From: CAWFXC01 sp963819735
GTDB lineage: Bacteria; Actinomycetota; Acidimicrobiia; IMCC26256; DASPTH01
Direction of reading: 5' to 3'
Assembly (NCBI GenBank): GCA_963819735.1
Contig: CAWFXC010000001.1
Coordinates: 186,001-250,000, forward strand
DNA length: 64,000 nt
Shown here: positions 45,914 through 53,052 of the stretch, piece after piece
How positions within the stretch are numbered: position 1 is the first letter of the stretch
Layout of the letters: each line of letters begins with the position of its first letter
Notes under the pieces: model-generated
What the model saw: only the letters and a program-made list of their open reading frames with translations
What the model was told of the DNA's origin: nothing
Database searches by the model: none
Translations under genes and position numbers: made by a program

Positions 45914-46551
45914 GCGAGTCGCTCCTGTACGGCACGCCAGAGCGCGTACCCGATCGCGGCTTGGGTCTCTTGCACGCGGTGCACGCTGTCTGCTGCGACG
46001 ACGATGCAGTACGCCACGTTGGGGTCGGCCCTCATCGCTCCCCCGTCGTATCCTGCGATGCCGACGGTGAGCAGCCCACGCAGCCGTGCTTGGCCGAACG
46101 CCTCGAGCAGATTCCGCGAGTTCCCGCTGGTCGAGATGCCCAGCGCGATGTCCCCGGCCGACGCGTGGGCGATGAGTTGCCGCGCGAACACGAGATCGAA
46201 GCCCACGTCGTTGGCGATCGCGGTGATCACCGCCGTGTCCTCGTTGAGACACCGGGCAGGCACAGCTCGTCCGTCGGGTGGGCGGGCGTACAGCGCCGCC
46301 ATCGATGCGGCATCGGTGGAGCTCCCCCCGTTACCGAAGGTGAAGAGTGCACCGCCCGCGGCAAAGGCGGCGGCCATGCGTCCGGCGACCTCCTCGATGA
46401 TCGATCGCTCGCGTTCGAGGGTCGCCATCTCCAGCCCGCCACTGACCACGCCCTTGGCCACGGCCGACCGCCCGAGATCAGCGACGAGTGCGCCGACGTC
46501 GTGCTCGTCACCCTCGATGAACGGGTACAGGAAGTCGGTCGTGTCGCTCAT
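45910..46551 (-). CDS. GmhA-like SIS-domain phosphosugar-binding protein
   Basis: A 213-residue SIS-domain protein with the nucleotide/phosphosugar loops LFTFGNGGSSTDAASM and LGISTSGNSRNLLEAF, as in sedoheptulose-7-phosphate isomerases (GmhA). The last third (TVGIAGYDGG, ADSVHRVQETQAAIGYALW) also fits. It sits between a SIS-HypC fusion and hypE with start and stop overlaps on both sides, so it is part of the hydrogenase operon rather than of heptose synthesis. Its substrate is unknown. Confidence 0.85.
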   Translation of the reverse strand: MSDTTDFLYPFIEGDEHDVGALVADLGRSAVAKGVVSGGLEMATLERERSIIEEVAGRMAAAFAAGGALFTFGNGGSSTDAASMAALYARPPDGRAVPARCLNEDTAVITAIANDVGFDLVFARQLIAHASAGDIALGISTSGNSRNLLEAFGQARLRGLLTVGIAGYDGGAMRADPNVAYCIVVAADSVHRVQETQAAIGYALWRAVQERLA

Positions 46552-47264
46552 CGCGGTGCGATCCCCACCTTGGCGATCGCGGTGCCGGCGTGCACGAGCA
46601 CGAGTTCGTCGGCCGTGACCGGCGCCACGAGGCTCACGTCGATCGTCTCGGTACCGAGTGCGGTGCGCACCACTGCCGCGCCCGTTCCATCCACGGTCTG
46701 CACCTCCGCGAGCACGCCGTCGTCGGAACAGGTGACGCACCGCTCGTCGGGCGCACACGAGTCGTCGATCGTGGTCAGGAGCCCGGGATGTTCGAAGCAC
46801 ACATGAACCAGTTCCCACAAGACGTGGTAGCGCAGGACGATGCTCCCGTCGTACGCCGCCACCGATGGTGGTGCGTCGATCCACAGGACGTGATCGGCTG
46901 TCCCCGCGCCGGGTCGGGCCCCCGCGCCGATCCACACGCTCGTCAACCCCCACACGCACGCGCGTTGCATGACCGCATCGACGACGTGCAGCTCCCCCGC
47001 GCCCACCGCACACACGATGTCGCCCGGGCGCGCCGCAACGCGAAGGATGTCGACGGGATCGTCGCCCACGACCGCGACCGCGGGCAGCGCGCGTGTACCC
47101 ATGATCACCGGGTGGACGAACTCCACGGCCAGGTGGCGTGCGTGCTCCGGCCATTCCGGTGCCAGGCACCACATGGTGGCGCCGGCCGCAAAGCGGCGCG
47201 CCAACGCCAACGCGGTGACGGCCAGATCGTCGCCGTCCTGCGGTCCGAGACGGTCGACGCTCAC
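46548..47264 (-). CDS. SIS-like domain fused to a HypC/HupF domain
   Basis: A 238-residue protein. Residues 1 to about 165 form an incomplete SIS-like fold: MWCLAPEWPEHARHLAVEFVHPV, DPVDILRVAARPGDIVCAVGAG. Residues of about 175-238 form a HypC/HupF-like beta-barrel (CVTCSDDGVLAEVQTVDG, PVTADELVLVHAGTAIAKV). HypC normally has its reactive cysteine right after Met1; here the barrel begins with C-V-T-C, leaving a candidate cysteine at the equivalent place. GGGAGGGG precedes GTG 47,264, the first gene of the long run. A link between a sugar-phosphate-type ligand and cofactor assembly is conjecture. Confidence 0.8.
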   Translation of the reverse strand: MSVDRLGPQDGDDLAVTALALARRFAAGATMWCLAPEWPEHARHLAVEFVHPVIMGTRALPAVAVVGDDPVDILRVAARPGDIVCAVGAGELHVVDAVMQRACVWGLTSVWIGAGARPGAGTADHVLWIDAPPSVAAYDGSIVLRYHVLWELVHVCFEHPGLLTTIDDSCAPDERCVTCSDDGVLAEVQTVDGTGAAVVRTALGTETIDVSLVAPVTADELVLVHAGTAIAKVGIAPR

Positions 47265-47392
47265 CGGTGCCCCTCCCGCTGACACCGGTCCCGTACCGGC
47301 CGGCGTTCGACGGAACTCAGTGTCCGCGGCGCCCTTGATGCACGGAAACGACGAGTCGGGGTACCGTGACCGCCCGACGACGAGGAGGCGAT
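47265..47392. promoter_or_regulatory. Divergent promoter region between hydrogenase run and PAS gene
   Basis: 128 bp separate the start of the SIS-HypC gene (minus) from the PAS gene (plus), so both promoters must lie here. The GTAGC palindrome of the PadR promoter region is not present. No confident -35/-10 pair was found. Confidence 0.45.
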
Positions 47393-48211
47393 GTGCCACG
47401 CTCCAAGCCGGTGCAGAGGGCCCCCGGGTTTCGCCGACTGGAGCACGTTGGTTCCGTTCACCTCGCCGTGCTCGAAGCGCTCGTCGAAACGACCGGCGAC
47501 GCAATGTTCAGCATCGACACCGCCGATCGGGTCACGACTTGGAATCGTGCGGCCGGGCGCGCCTTCGGTTACGACATCGGAGAGATCGTCGGCGCCCCGT
47601 GGGCAACGTTGTTCCCCGCACCACTCCGCCTCGGGCTCGAGTTGCTGTTCGACGCGGTGGCGGCCGGCGATCGCGTCGACCGCTACGAGACCGAGATCGA
47701 ACGCCACGACGGACGACACGTGCCGGTGGCATTGTCGCTGTGCGCGGTGTTCGACGGGCAGAACCGAGTCGCAACCGTCGCGGTGGTCCACGACATCGCC
47801 GAGCAACGGCTGACGCAGAACATGCTCGCCGAAGCCGAGCTGCGCCTGCAAGAAGGCGAGGCCCTCGCCCATGTGGGGCGCTGGCTCTGGGACGTCGCCA
47901 CCGGCGTCGTGCAGTGGAGCGACGAGTTCCATCGTATTCACGGCGTGGATCCGCTCGACTTCGACGGCACGGTCGCCGCGCAACTCGAGTACGTCCATCC
48001 CGATGATCGTGAGCGTGTGCACGACGCGCTCGACTTCTCGGTGGCCGCGGGGAGGGCGTTCGACGAGGAGTACCGGCTGGTACGGCCCGACGGTGAGATG
48101 CGCTGGATCTTGAGCCGCGCCGAGCCGACCATCGATGCGGATGGCCACGTTGTCGGGCTCCGCGGCATCGGACAAGACATCACCGATCGACTCCTCGACT
48201 CATCCCCGTAG
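47393..48211 (+). CDS. PAS-PAS sensory protein
   Basis: A 272-residue protein of two PAS domains (about 25-145: TTGDAMFSIDTADRVTTWN, GYDIGEIVGAPW; and about 150-265: GRWLWDVATGVVQWSDEF, VHPDDRERVHDALDF, with a PAC-like RPDGEMRWILSR). No histidine kinase, GGDEF or DNA-binding domain follows, so its output would be protein-protein contact. GTG 47,393 has GAGGAGG upstream; the frame opens at 47,366. It is the only plus-strand gene in the hydrogenase locus and shares a 128-bp divergent region with the operon start, so it may sense redox state, oxygen or light for this locus. Confidence 0.85.
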   Translation: MPRSKPVQRAPGFRRLEHVGSVHLAVLEALVETTGDAMFSIDTADRVTTWNRAAGRAFGYDIGEIVGAPWATLFPAPLRLGLELLFDAVAAGDRVDRYETEIERHDGRHVPVALSLCAVFDGQNRVATVAVVHDIAEQRLTQNMLAEAELRLQEGEALAHVGRWLWDVATGVVQWSDEFHRIHGVDPLDFDGTVAAQLEYVHPDDRERVHDALDFSVAAGRAFDEEYRLVRPDGEMRWILSRAEPTIDADGHVVGLRGIGQDITDRLLDSSP

Positions 48212-48216
48212 CGCGA

Positions 48217-48471
48217 TCAACCGCGGACCGCGAGCGCCTTGACCCGCTCGACGAGATCGTTGGCGGAGACGCTCTCCGGGCCTCCGCGCTCGAGCATGTC
48301 AGCCAGCTCGTGCAGCGTGGCGCTCGCGTGCGCGCGCAGGGCGTCGAGGAAGTCGTGGAACTCCTCGGAGTCTCGGATGGCGCGGATCGAGTCGAGCAGC
48401 TGGTCGTAGTCACGGCTCCCGGCGCTCGCGCCGACGAAGTACCCGGCCACCAGTGCAATAAGAACTTTCAT
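48217..48471 (-). CDS. Small membrane-anchored protein, paralogue of the 75-aa protein
   Basis: An 84-residue protein with a short hydrophobic N-terminus MKVLIALVAGYFVGASAG, then charged helices (RDYDQLLDSIRAIRDSEEFHDFL). It mirrors the small protein at 34.7 kb: same GYxxGxxAGxR element followed by a helix with a D/E-rich tail. ATG 48,471 overlaps the PadR-YceI stop (ATGA). It probably serves the same membrane-associated role, with the second copy tied to the regulator. Confidence 0.75.
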   Translation of the reverse strand: MKVLIALVAGYFVGASAGSRDYDQLLDSIRAIRDSEEFHDFLDALRAHASATLHELADMLERGGPESVSANDLVERVKALAVRG

Positions 48472-49562
48472 GGCGTCGATTCCTCTCTGTGCGGGTCGAG
48501 CGCGGCCTCGATCTGGAGGCGGACGGTCACGTCGGGATAGATGCGGAGCATCAAGAGCGTGGGAATCGCGATGTCGAAGTCGCGAATGTCGAAGTCCTGT
48601 TCACCCGTCACGCTGATTCCGCACCGTGGCCCGAGTGTCACGCTGACGGTGCCGTGGAGCGGCCGGATGGCGCCGTGCAGGTCGATCTGCCCGTCGAGTC
48701 GGTACCGTCCGCTGCCGCCGACCGGAACACAGCCGAGGAGCTCGAGGGTCGCGTTCGGGAACCGACGGGCATCGATGCGACGGAGCAATTCCGCGTCGTA
48801 GAGGCCGTTGCCCGAACGGAGTTGGTCGAGCGCGACAACGAGCCGGGCATACGTGCCGACCTCGGGACGGAGTTCACCATCGATCACCGTGCACTCCACG
48901 AAGCCGGCTATCCCGAGTGCGCCGAAGGTGATCGGCCCGACGGTCGACCGCGCCTCGATGAGTACCGCCGACTGCTCAGGAACCACGCTGAAGCGCGCCG
49001 CTCCCTCGAGCGTGGGGTCGCGCAGGTCGTCGGGACGTTCCGGCGCCGACGGCAGCCTGGTGCGTGCAGCCGCGGCCGCCCGACGGGCGGTCTCGGGGCC
49101 GCCCGCGTCGATTCGGGACTCGATCGCCGACTCACCCACCAGCCCCAAGGTGGCTTCGGCTTCCGCGAGGAGCGCATCGGCGGTACCCGTGGCGCGGTAA
49201 CGACGCAGCACCCGATCGAGGCCGTCCCGCTCTTCCTTCACGACGCCCATCCAGATCCGGAGCGCTCGTCGCCCGTCGGTCGTCACGTCGTACACCCGCC
49301 GGGCCTGGCCGGCCTTGGACTCCGCCGACCAACTCTCGACCAGGCCGTCCTTCTCGAGCAGTGCGAGCGCCCGGTACACCGCCGGACGGTCGACGTCGCC
49401 GAAGCGGAAGGCGCGCAGTCCCTTCACCAGTTGGTAGCCGTAGTTGGGTTCCTCCGACAGCAGCAGTAACACGGCCGGGAGCACGAAGTGCCGTGGTGGC
49501 GCGAAGGTGAAACGCGCCAGATGGTCGGGCGAGCCGGACGGTGCTCTCGCGGGTTCCTGCAT
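48468..49562 (-). CDS. PadR transcriptional regulator fused to a YceI-like domain
   Basis: A 364-residue protein with an unusual architecture. Residues of about 20-125 are a PadR winged helix (FVLPAVLLLLSEEPNYGYQL, AVYRALALLEKDGLVES, VYDVTTDGRRAL), followed by helices. Residues of about 190-364 form a YceI-like beta-barrel with FSVVPEQSAVLIEARSTV, LLRRIDARRFPN and GEQDFDIRDFDIAIPTLLML, clearly related to the YceI protein at 35.2 kb. A PadR repressor whose ligand domain resembles a polyprenyl/quinone-binding fold would be a direct way to sense the quinone pool. ATG 49,562 has GGGGGTGG upstream; the frame opens at 49,595. An own promoter/operator lies just upstream. Confidence 0.85.
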   Translation of the reverse strand: MQEPARAPSGSPDHLARFTFAPPRHFVLPAVLLLLSEEPNYGYQLVKGLRAFRFGDVDRPAVYRALALLEKDGLVESWSAESKAGQARRVYDVTTDGRRALRIWMGVVKEERDGLDRVLRRYRATGTADALLAEAEATLGLVGESAIESRIDAGGPETARRAAAAARTRLPSAPERPDDLRDPTLEGAARFSVVPEQSAVLIEARSTVGPITFGALGIAGFVECTVIDGELRPEVGTYARLVVALDQLRSGNGLYDAELLRRIDARRFPNATLELLGCVPVGGSGRYRLDGQIDLHGAIRPLHGTVSVTLGPRCGISVTGEQDFDIRDFDIAIPTLLMLRIYPDVTVRLQIEAALDPHREESTP

Positions 49563-49615
49563 GTTCCACCCCCGATCTGTCGCAGTACGGGGCAACGCAC
49601 ACGGGTGGGCTCCCC

Positions 49616-49647
49616 AGTTCGTAGCGTTGCTACCCGGAAGGTGTCAA
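49616..49647 (-). promoter_or_regulatory. Candidate promoter of the padR-yceI gene
   Basis: On the minus strand TTGACA (49,642-49,647) and TACGAA (49,618-49,623) are separated by 18 bases, close to a sigma70-type promoter. The -35 element overlaps the hypB stop codon, so the gene could be transcribed apart from hypAB. Confidence 0.5.
49621..49633. promoter_or_regulatory. Candidate PadR operator GTAGC-GTT-GCTAC
   Basis: A perfect 5-bp inverted repeat with a 3-base centre lies between the proposed -35 and -10 of the padR-yceI promoter. PadR repressors commonly autoregulate through short inverted repeats in their own promoter, so this is a candidate self-operator. No copy was seen before the SIS-HypC gene. 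Confidence 0.45.
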
Positions 49648-50471
49648 CCAGATGCCTCCGCATCTCGATACACGCGTCTCGAAGTACAGGTGTCGATGAG
49701 CCACTCGCACCACGTCGCGACGCCCTCGCCGGTGCGTGCACTCAACGGGATGACGCAGGCGGTGGGATTCACCTGCCGCACGTTGGCGAAGAAACGGTCG
49801 CGGTCGAAGTCGAGATGCGGGAGGAGATCGATCTTGTTGACGACGATCACTTCGCACGCGTGGAACATCACGGGATACTTGAGCGGCTTCTCCTCGCCTT
49901 CCGTGACCGCGTAGACCATCGCCCGGGCGTCCTGGCCGACGTCGAACTCCGCCGGGCAGACGAGGTTCCCGACGTTCTCGATGATCAACAGATCGAGCTC
50001 GTCCAACGGGAGCCGGCCGAGACCGGAACGCACCATCGTGGCGTCGAGATGGCACTCGCCGCCGAACCCGGCACTGGTGTTCACGAGCGAGATCGCCGCG
50101 CCGAGGCCGTCGAGCTCGTCGGCGTCGGCGCTGGTGGCGATATCGCCCTCGAGAATTCCGAGGCGGAGGTCGTTGCCGATCTCCGCGATGGTCCGCTTCA
50201 GCAACGCGGTCTTCCCGGCTCCCGGCGACGACATCAGGTTCACGGTCACCACACCCGCACGCGCGAGGTCCGCGCGGTTGCGGTCGGCGGTGCGGTCGTT
50301 CTCGGCGAGGATGGTCTCGAGCACCGCGACGCGCTCGGTACCGGTGTCGACGTACCCCGAATGATCCCCGACGTCGCGGTGGTCGTGTTCGTGCTGCCCG
50401 TGCTCGTGGTCATCGTGGTCGTGCTCGTGCTCGTGCACGAGACCGTCGGCGTGGCGATGGAAGCGTCCCAT
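49644..50471 (-). CDS. hypB: Hydrogenase nickel-incorporation GTPase HypB
   Basis: A 275-residue HypB. A histidine-rich stretch of about 25 residues near the N-terminus (HEHEHDHDDHEHGQHEHDH) stores or captures nickel. The GTPase domain has Walker A SSPGAGKTALLKRT, the metal site GGECHLDATM, and NKIDLLP (G4). HypB transfers Ni(II) to HypA and the large subunit with GTP hydrolysis. Its ATG shares one base with the hypA stop, and the frame stays open upstream to 50,798; ATG 50,471 begins MGRFHRHADG. Confidence 0.96.
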   Translation of the reverse strand: MGRFHRHADGLVHEHEHDHDDHEHGQHEHDHRDVGDHSGYVDTGTERVAVLETILAENDRTADRNRADLARAGVVTVNLMSSPGAGKTALLKRTIAEIGNDLRLGILEGDIATSADADELDGLGAAISLVNTSAGFGGECHLDATMVRSGLGRLPLDELDLLIIENVGNLVCPAEFDVGQDARAMVYAVTEGEEKPLKYPVMFHACEVIVVNKIDLLPHLDFDRDRFFANVRQVNPTACVIPLSARTGEGVATWCEWLIDTCTSRRVYRDAEASG

Positions 50472-50815
50472 CAGCTGACCTCCCGGAACCGGTCGATGGA
50501 TACGATCAGGAACTCCTCGCCACTGACCAGCGTGACGTCGCTGCTCTCGCAGTACCCACACAGCAGGATCGGGAAGTCGAGCCTCGTCGGCCGTCCACAC
50601 ACCCGGCACTCGACGACGGCGGGCACGTATTCGATGTCGAGCGCCGCGTCGGCGAGGTCGGAGCCGTCGGTCAGCAGCTCCCACGAGAACTCCAGCGACG
50701 CGGGCACCACCTGCCGGAAGTGTCCGATCCGTACCGCGACCCGGTCGACCCGATGCCCGACGGCATGTTGGGTCACGGTATCGACGATGGCCTGGCACAG
50801 CGCGAGCTCATGCAC
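50471..50815 (-). CDS. hypA: Hydrogenase nickel-insertion protein HypA
   Basis: A 114-residue HypA. MHELALCQAIVD supplies the nickel-binding His2 and adjacent residues. The zinc knuckle is CRVC...CGYC. HypA takes nickel from HypB into the hydrogenase large subunit. It overlaps the Fur-like gene by 8 bp and hypB by one base, so nickel import, sensing and insertion genes are one transcriptional unit. Confidence 0.96.
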   Translation of the reverse strand: MHELALCQAIVDTVTQHAVGHRVDRVAVRIGHFRQVVPASLEFSWELLTDGSDLADAALDIEYVPAVVECRVCGRPTRLDFPILLCGYCESSDVTLVSGEEFLIVSIDRFREVS

Positions 50816-51299
50816 GGTCGCACCCCTCTACTCCGGCTACGGGTGCGGCTTCCGAGCAACGGCCACATGTGCCCGACACCGCGACACCGTCGAGGTCGAT
50901 GACGAAACCGGTCTCTCGCATCAGCGTTGCCGCGAGATCCGAGAGCGTGGCCGCCCCTATCTCGGTGATCCCCCCGCACTGCTGGCACATGAGGTGACCA
51001 TGGTCGTGATCGGTGCGGTGGTACACGGTGGCGTCGCCGTCGAGTTGCAGCGGCTTGAGCACGCCGATCTCGGTGAGGAGCTCCAGCGTGCGGTACACGG
51101 TGGCCCGGTCGGGCCGGGGCGATGTGCGGTCCACGGCCGTGAACACGTCGGCGGCCGTGAAGTGATGCTCACCCGCGTCGAGGATTGCCGCGAGAACCGC
51201 GCGGCGCGGCGCCGTGATGCGACCGCCGTGCTCGCGGATCTCGGCGAGCGCGACATCGACCCGCGTGGCTCCTGCCGTGACCCCTGGTCCGGCGGGCAT
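50808..51299 (-). CDS. Fur-family metalloregulator (Nur-like)
   Basis: A 163-residue Fur-superfamily regulator. The winged helix contains ITAPRRAVLAAILDAGEHHFTAADV and DRATVYRTLELLTEIG. The dimerisation/metal domain has HRTDHDHGHLMCQQCG and the CGRC pair of the structural zinc. Its place between the nickel transporter and hypAB suggests Nur (nickel uptake regulator) rather than Fur or Zur. It starts one base after the transporter ATPase stop, so it would control its own operon. Confidence 0.9.
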   Translation of the reverse strand: MPAGPGVTAGATRVDVALAEIREHGGRITAPRRAVLAAILDAGEHHFTAADVFTAVDRTSPRPDRATVYRTLELLTEIGVLKPLQLDGDATVYHRTDHDHGHLMCQQCGGITEIGAATLSDLAATLMRETGFVIDLDGVAVSGTCGRCSEAAPVAGVEGCDRA

Positions 51300-52127
51300 C
51301 TAGTGGTGCCCCGAATCGTGGGGGTGCGCGTGGGGCGCGTCGGCGCCGGCGTGGAGGTGTGAGTGCGCGTGGATGAGATTCGCCGATCGGAGGAGCTGGT
51401 CGTCGCGGAGGACGGTCGCGGTGGGCCCGTCGGCCGCGACCCGGTGGTCTTCGCCGAGGAGGATGCAGCGGTCGGCGACCCACGGGAGCGTCTCGAGGTC
51501 ATGGGTCGCCGAGACAATGGTCTTCCCCGCGTGGTGCAGCTCGACGATCAGCTCCACGATCCATTGTTGGGTGCGGGGGTCGAGCGCCGCGGTCGGTTCG
51601 TCGAGCAGCAGGACCTGGGGATTCATGACGAGCACCGACGCGATGGCCACCCGCTTCTTCTCGCCGCCGGAGAGTTGGTAGGGCGCCCGGCCGGCGAGAT
51701 CGGCGATGTCGAGCATCGCGAGGGTGTCTTCGACCCTCGCGATCACCTCGTTTGCATCGAGACCCATGTTGAGCGGCCCGAACGCCAATTCTTCGCGCAC
51801 GGTGGGTGAGAACACCTGAGCATCGGAGTTCTGGAAGATGAACCCGACGCGACCACGAAAGCCACGGGAGAACTGTTCGTCTTCGAGGTGATCTTCGGTG
51901 ACTTCGGCGCCGAATGCCGAGTAGGTGCCGCGATCAGGGAACACGAGGCCGTCGAGCACCTTCAGCAGGGTCGACTTGCCACAGCCGTTCGCGCCGAGGA
52001 GGGCCACCTTCTCGCCGCCACCGATCCGCATCGACACGCCGGCGAGTGCTGGGTAGCGCCCGAGGTACGCGTAGTGCACGTCGGAGCACACGAGGAGCGG
52101 GCTCTCCCGGCGATCAGGCGACGACAC
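51300..52127 (-). CDS. cbiO: ECF nickel/cobalt transporter ATPase CbiO with His-rich tail
   Basis: A 275-residue ABC ATPase. Walker A is GANGCGKST, the Q-loop lies in FIFQNSDAQVF, the signature is LSGGEKKRVAIA, Walker B is VLLLDEPTAALDP and the H-loop is SATHDLET. The last 25 residues are a histidine-rich tail (IHAHSHLHAGADAPHAHPHD and following), not a normal part of CbiO and probably a nickel reservoir or sensor. GTG 52,127 has GGGAG upstream and overlaps the permease gene by 14 bp. The frame continues upstream to 52,385 without homology. Confidence 0.94.
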   Translation of the reverse strand: MSSPDRRESPLLVCSDVHYAYLGRYPALAGVSMRIGGGEKVALLGANGCGKSTLLKVLDGLVFPDRGTYSAFGAEVTEDHLEDEQFSRGFRGRVGFIFQNSDAQVFSPTVREELAFGPLNMGLDANEVIARVEDTLAMLDIADLAGRAPYQLSGGEKKRVAIASVLVMNPQVLLLDEPTAALDPRTQQWIVELIVELHHAGKTIVSATHDLETLPWVADRCILLGEDHRVAADGPTATVLRDDQLLRSANLIHAHSHLHAGADAPHAHPHDSGHH

Positions 52128-53052
52128 GGTCCACTCCCACCACCAGTGCTCCGAGGAGCAGGCACGCGGCGAGCCACAGCCCGTCTCGGAGACGGCGCCG
52201 CGACTGCGTGAGCGTGCGCACGTTTCCGTCGTACCCGCGGGCCACCATCGCCAGGTAGACCTCTTCGGAGAGAGCATGCGCCTTCCCGAACAGCGCTCCG
52301 GCCGACGCCGCGACGAAACGTCGGCCCGTCGCCACCTCGGAGTCGGCGCCGACGGTGCGGGCCATGCGGGCGGCGTACATCTCATCCACCGACGTCAGCA
52401 GCAGGAACAGGTAGCGGTAGGCCATCGACAGCACCATGATCACCATCGTCGGCACGAACAGCGACCGCAGCGCGGCGAGGAGGCGCGGCCACGGGGTCGT
52501 GAGCGTCAGCAACACCACGAACGAGATCGACACCGCGACGCGCATCACGATCAGTCCCGCCGACTCGAGACCCTCAGCGGTGAGCCCGACCGGGGTGCCG
52601 AACCACGTGCCCAATGGGATCACGATGTGGCCGGGGGTGATCAGGCTGAGGGTCGCGGGAAGCACGACGATGCCGGTGAAGATCGGGACGAACAGCCACA
52701 CCCGGGCGACGAAGAACCGCAGCGAGAGCCGGCTGGTCCAGGCCAACGCGACTGCGCCGAGGTACAGGACCATGAGCATCAGGATGGTGTGAACGAGCAC
52801 GGCCACGACGACGAGGAAGAGCAGGGTGAGGACCTTGATGCGCGCGTCGAGGCGCTGCAGCACGCCGGGCTCGGCCGCGGCGTCGTCGGAGAAGATCGCC
52901 CGGCGCATGAGACCCGACGCGCCACGCAACGTCTTGGCGACATATCCGCCCTTGGTACGCCGGCCGATGCAACCGCACGGGCACAGTCCGACCTCGCCGC
53001 GCAAGAGCCAGTCGGGAGCGAGGCGCGGAGCCGTGGGGGTCGATTCGCTCAC
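52114..53052 (-). CDS. cbiQ: ECF nickel/cobalt transporter permease CbiQ
   Basis: A 312-residue T-component. Five or six hydrophobic helices follow LDARIKVLTLLFLVVVAVLV, and the coupling segment SMAYRYLFLLLTSVDEMYAARMAR is typical of CbiQ. The first 65 residues are unusual: a cysteine-rich LCPCGCIGRR patch precedes the membrane part and could bind metal. The stop and start overlaps with cbiM and cbiO keep the unit coupled. Confidence 0.94.
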   Translation of the reverse strand: MSESTPTAPRLAPDWLLRGEVGLCPCGCIGRRTKGGYVAKTLRGASGLMRRAIFSDDAAAEPGVLQRLDARIKVLTLLFLVVVAVLVHTILMLMVLYLGAVALAWTSRLSLRFFVARVWLFVPIFTGIVVLPATLSLITPGHIVIPLGTWFGTPVGLTAEGLESAGLIVMRVAVSISFVVLLTLTTPWPRLLAALRSLFVPTMVIMVLSMAYRYLFLLLTSVDEMYAARMARTVGADSEVATGRRFVAASAGALFGKAHALSEEVYLAMVARGYDGNVRTLTQSRRRLRDGLWLAACLLLGALVVGVDRVVA

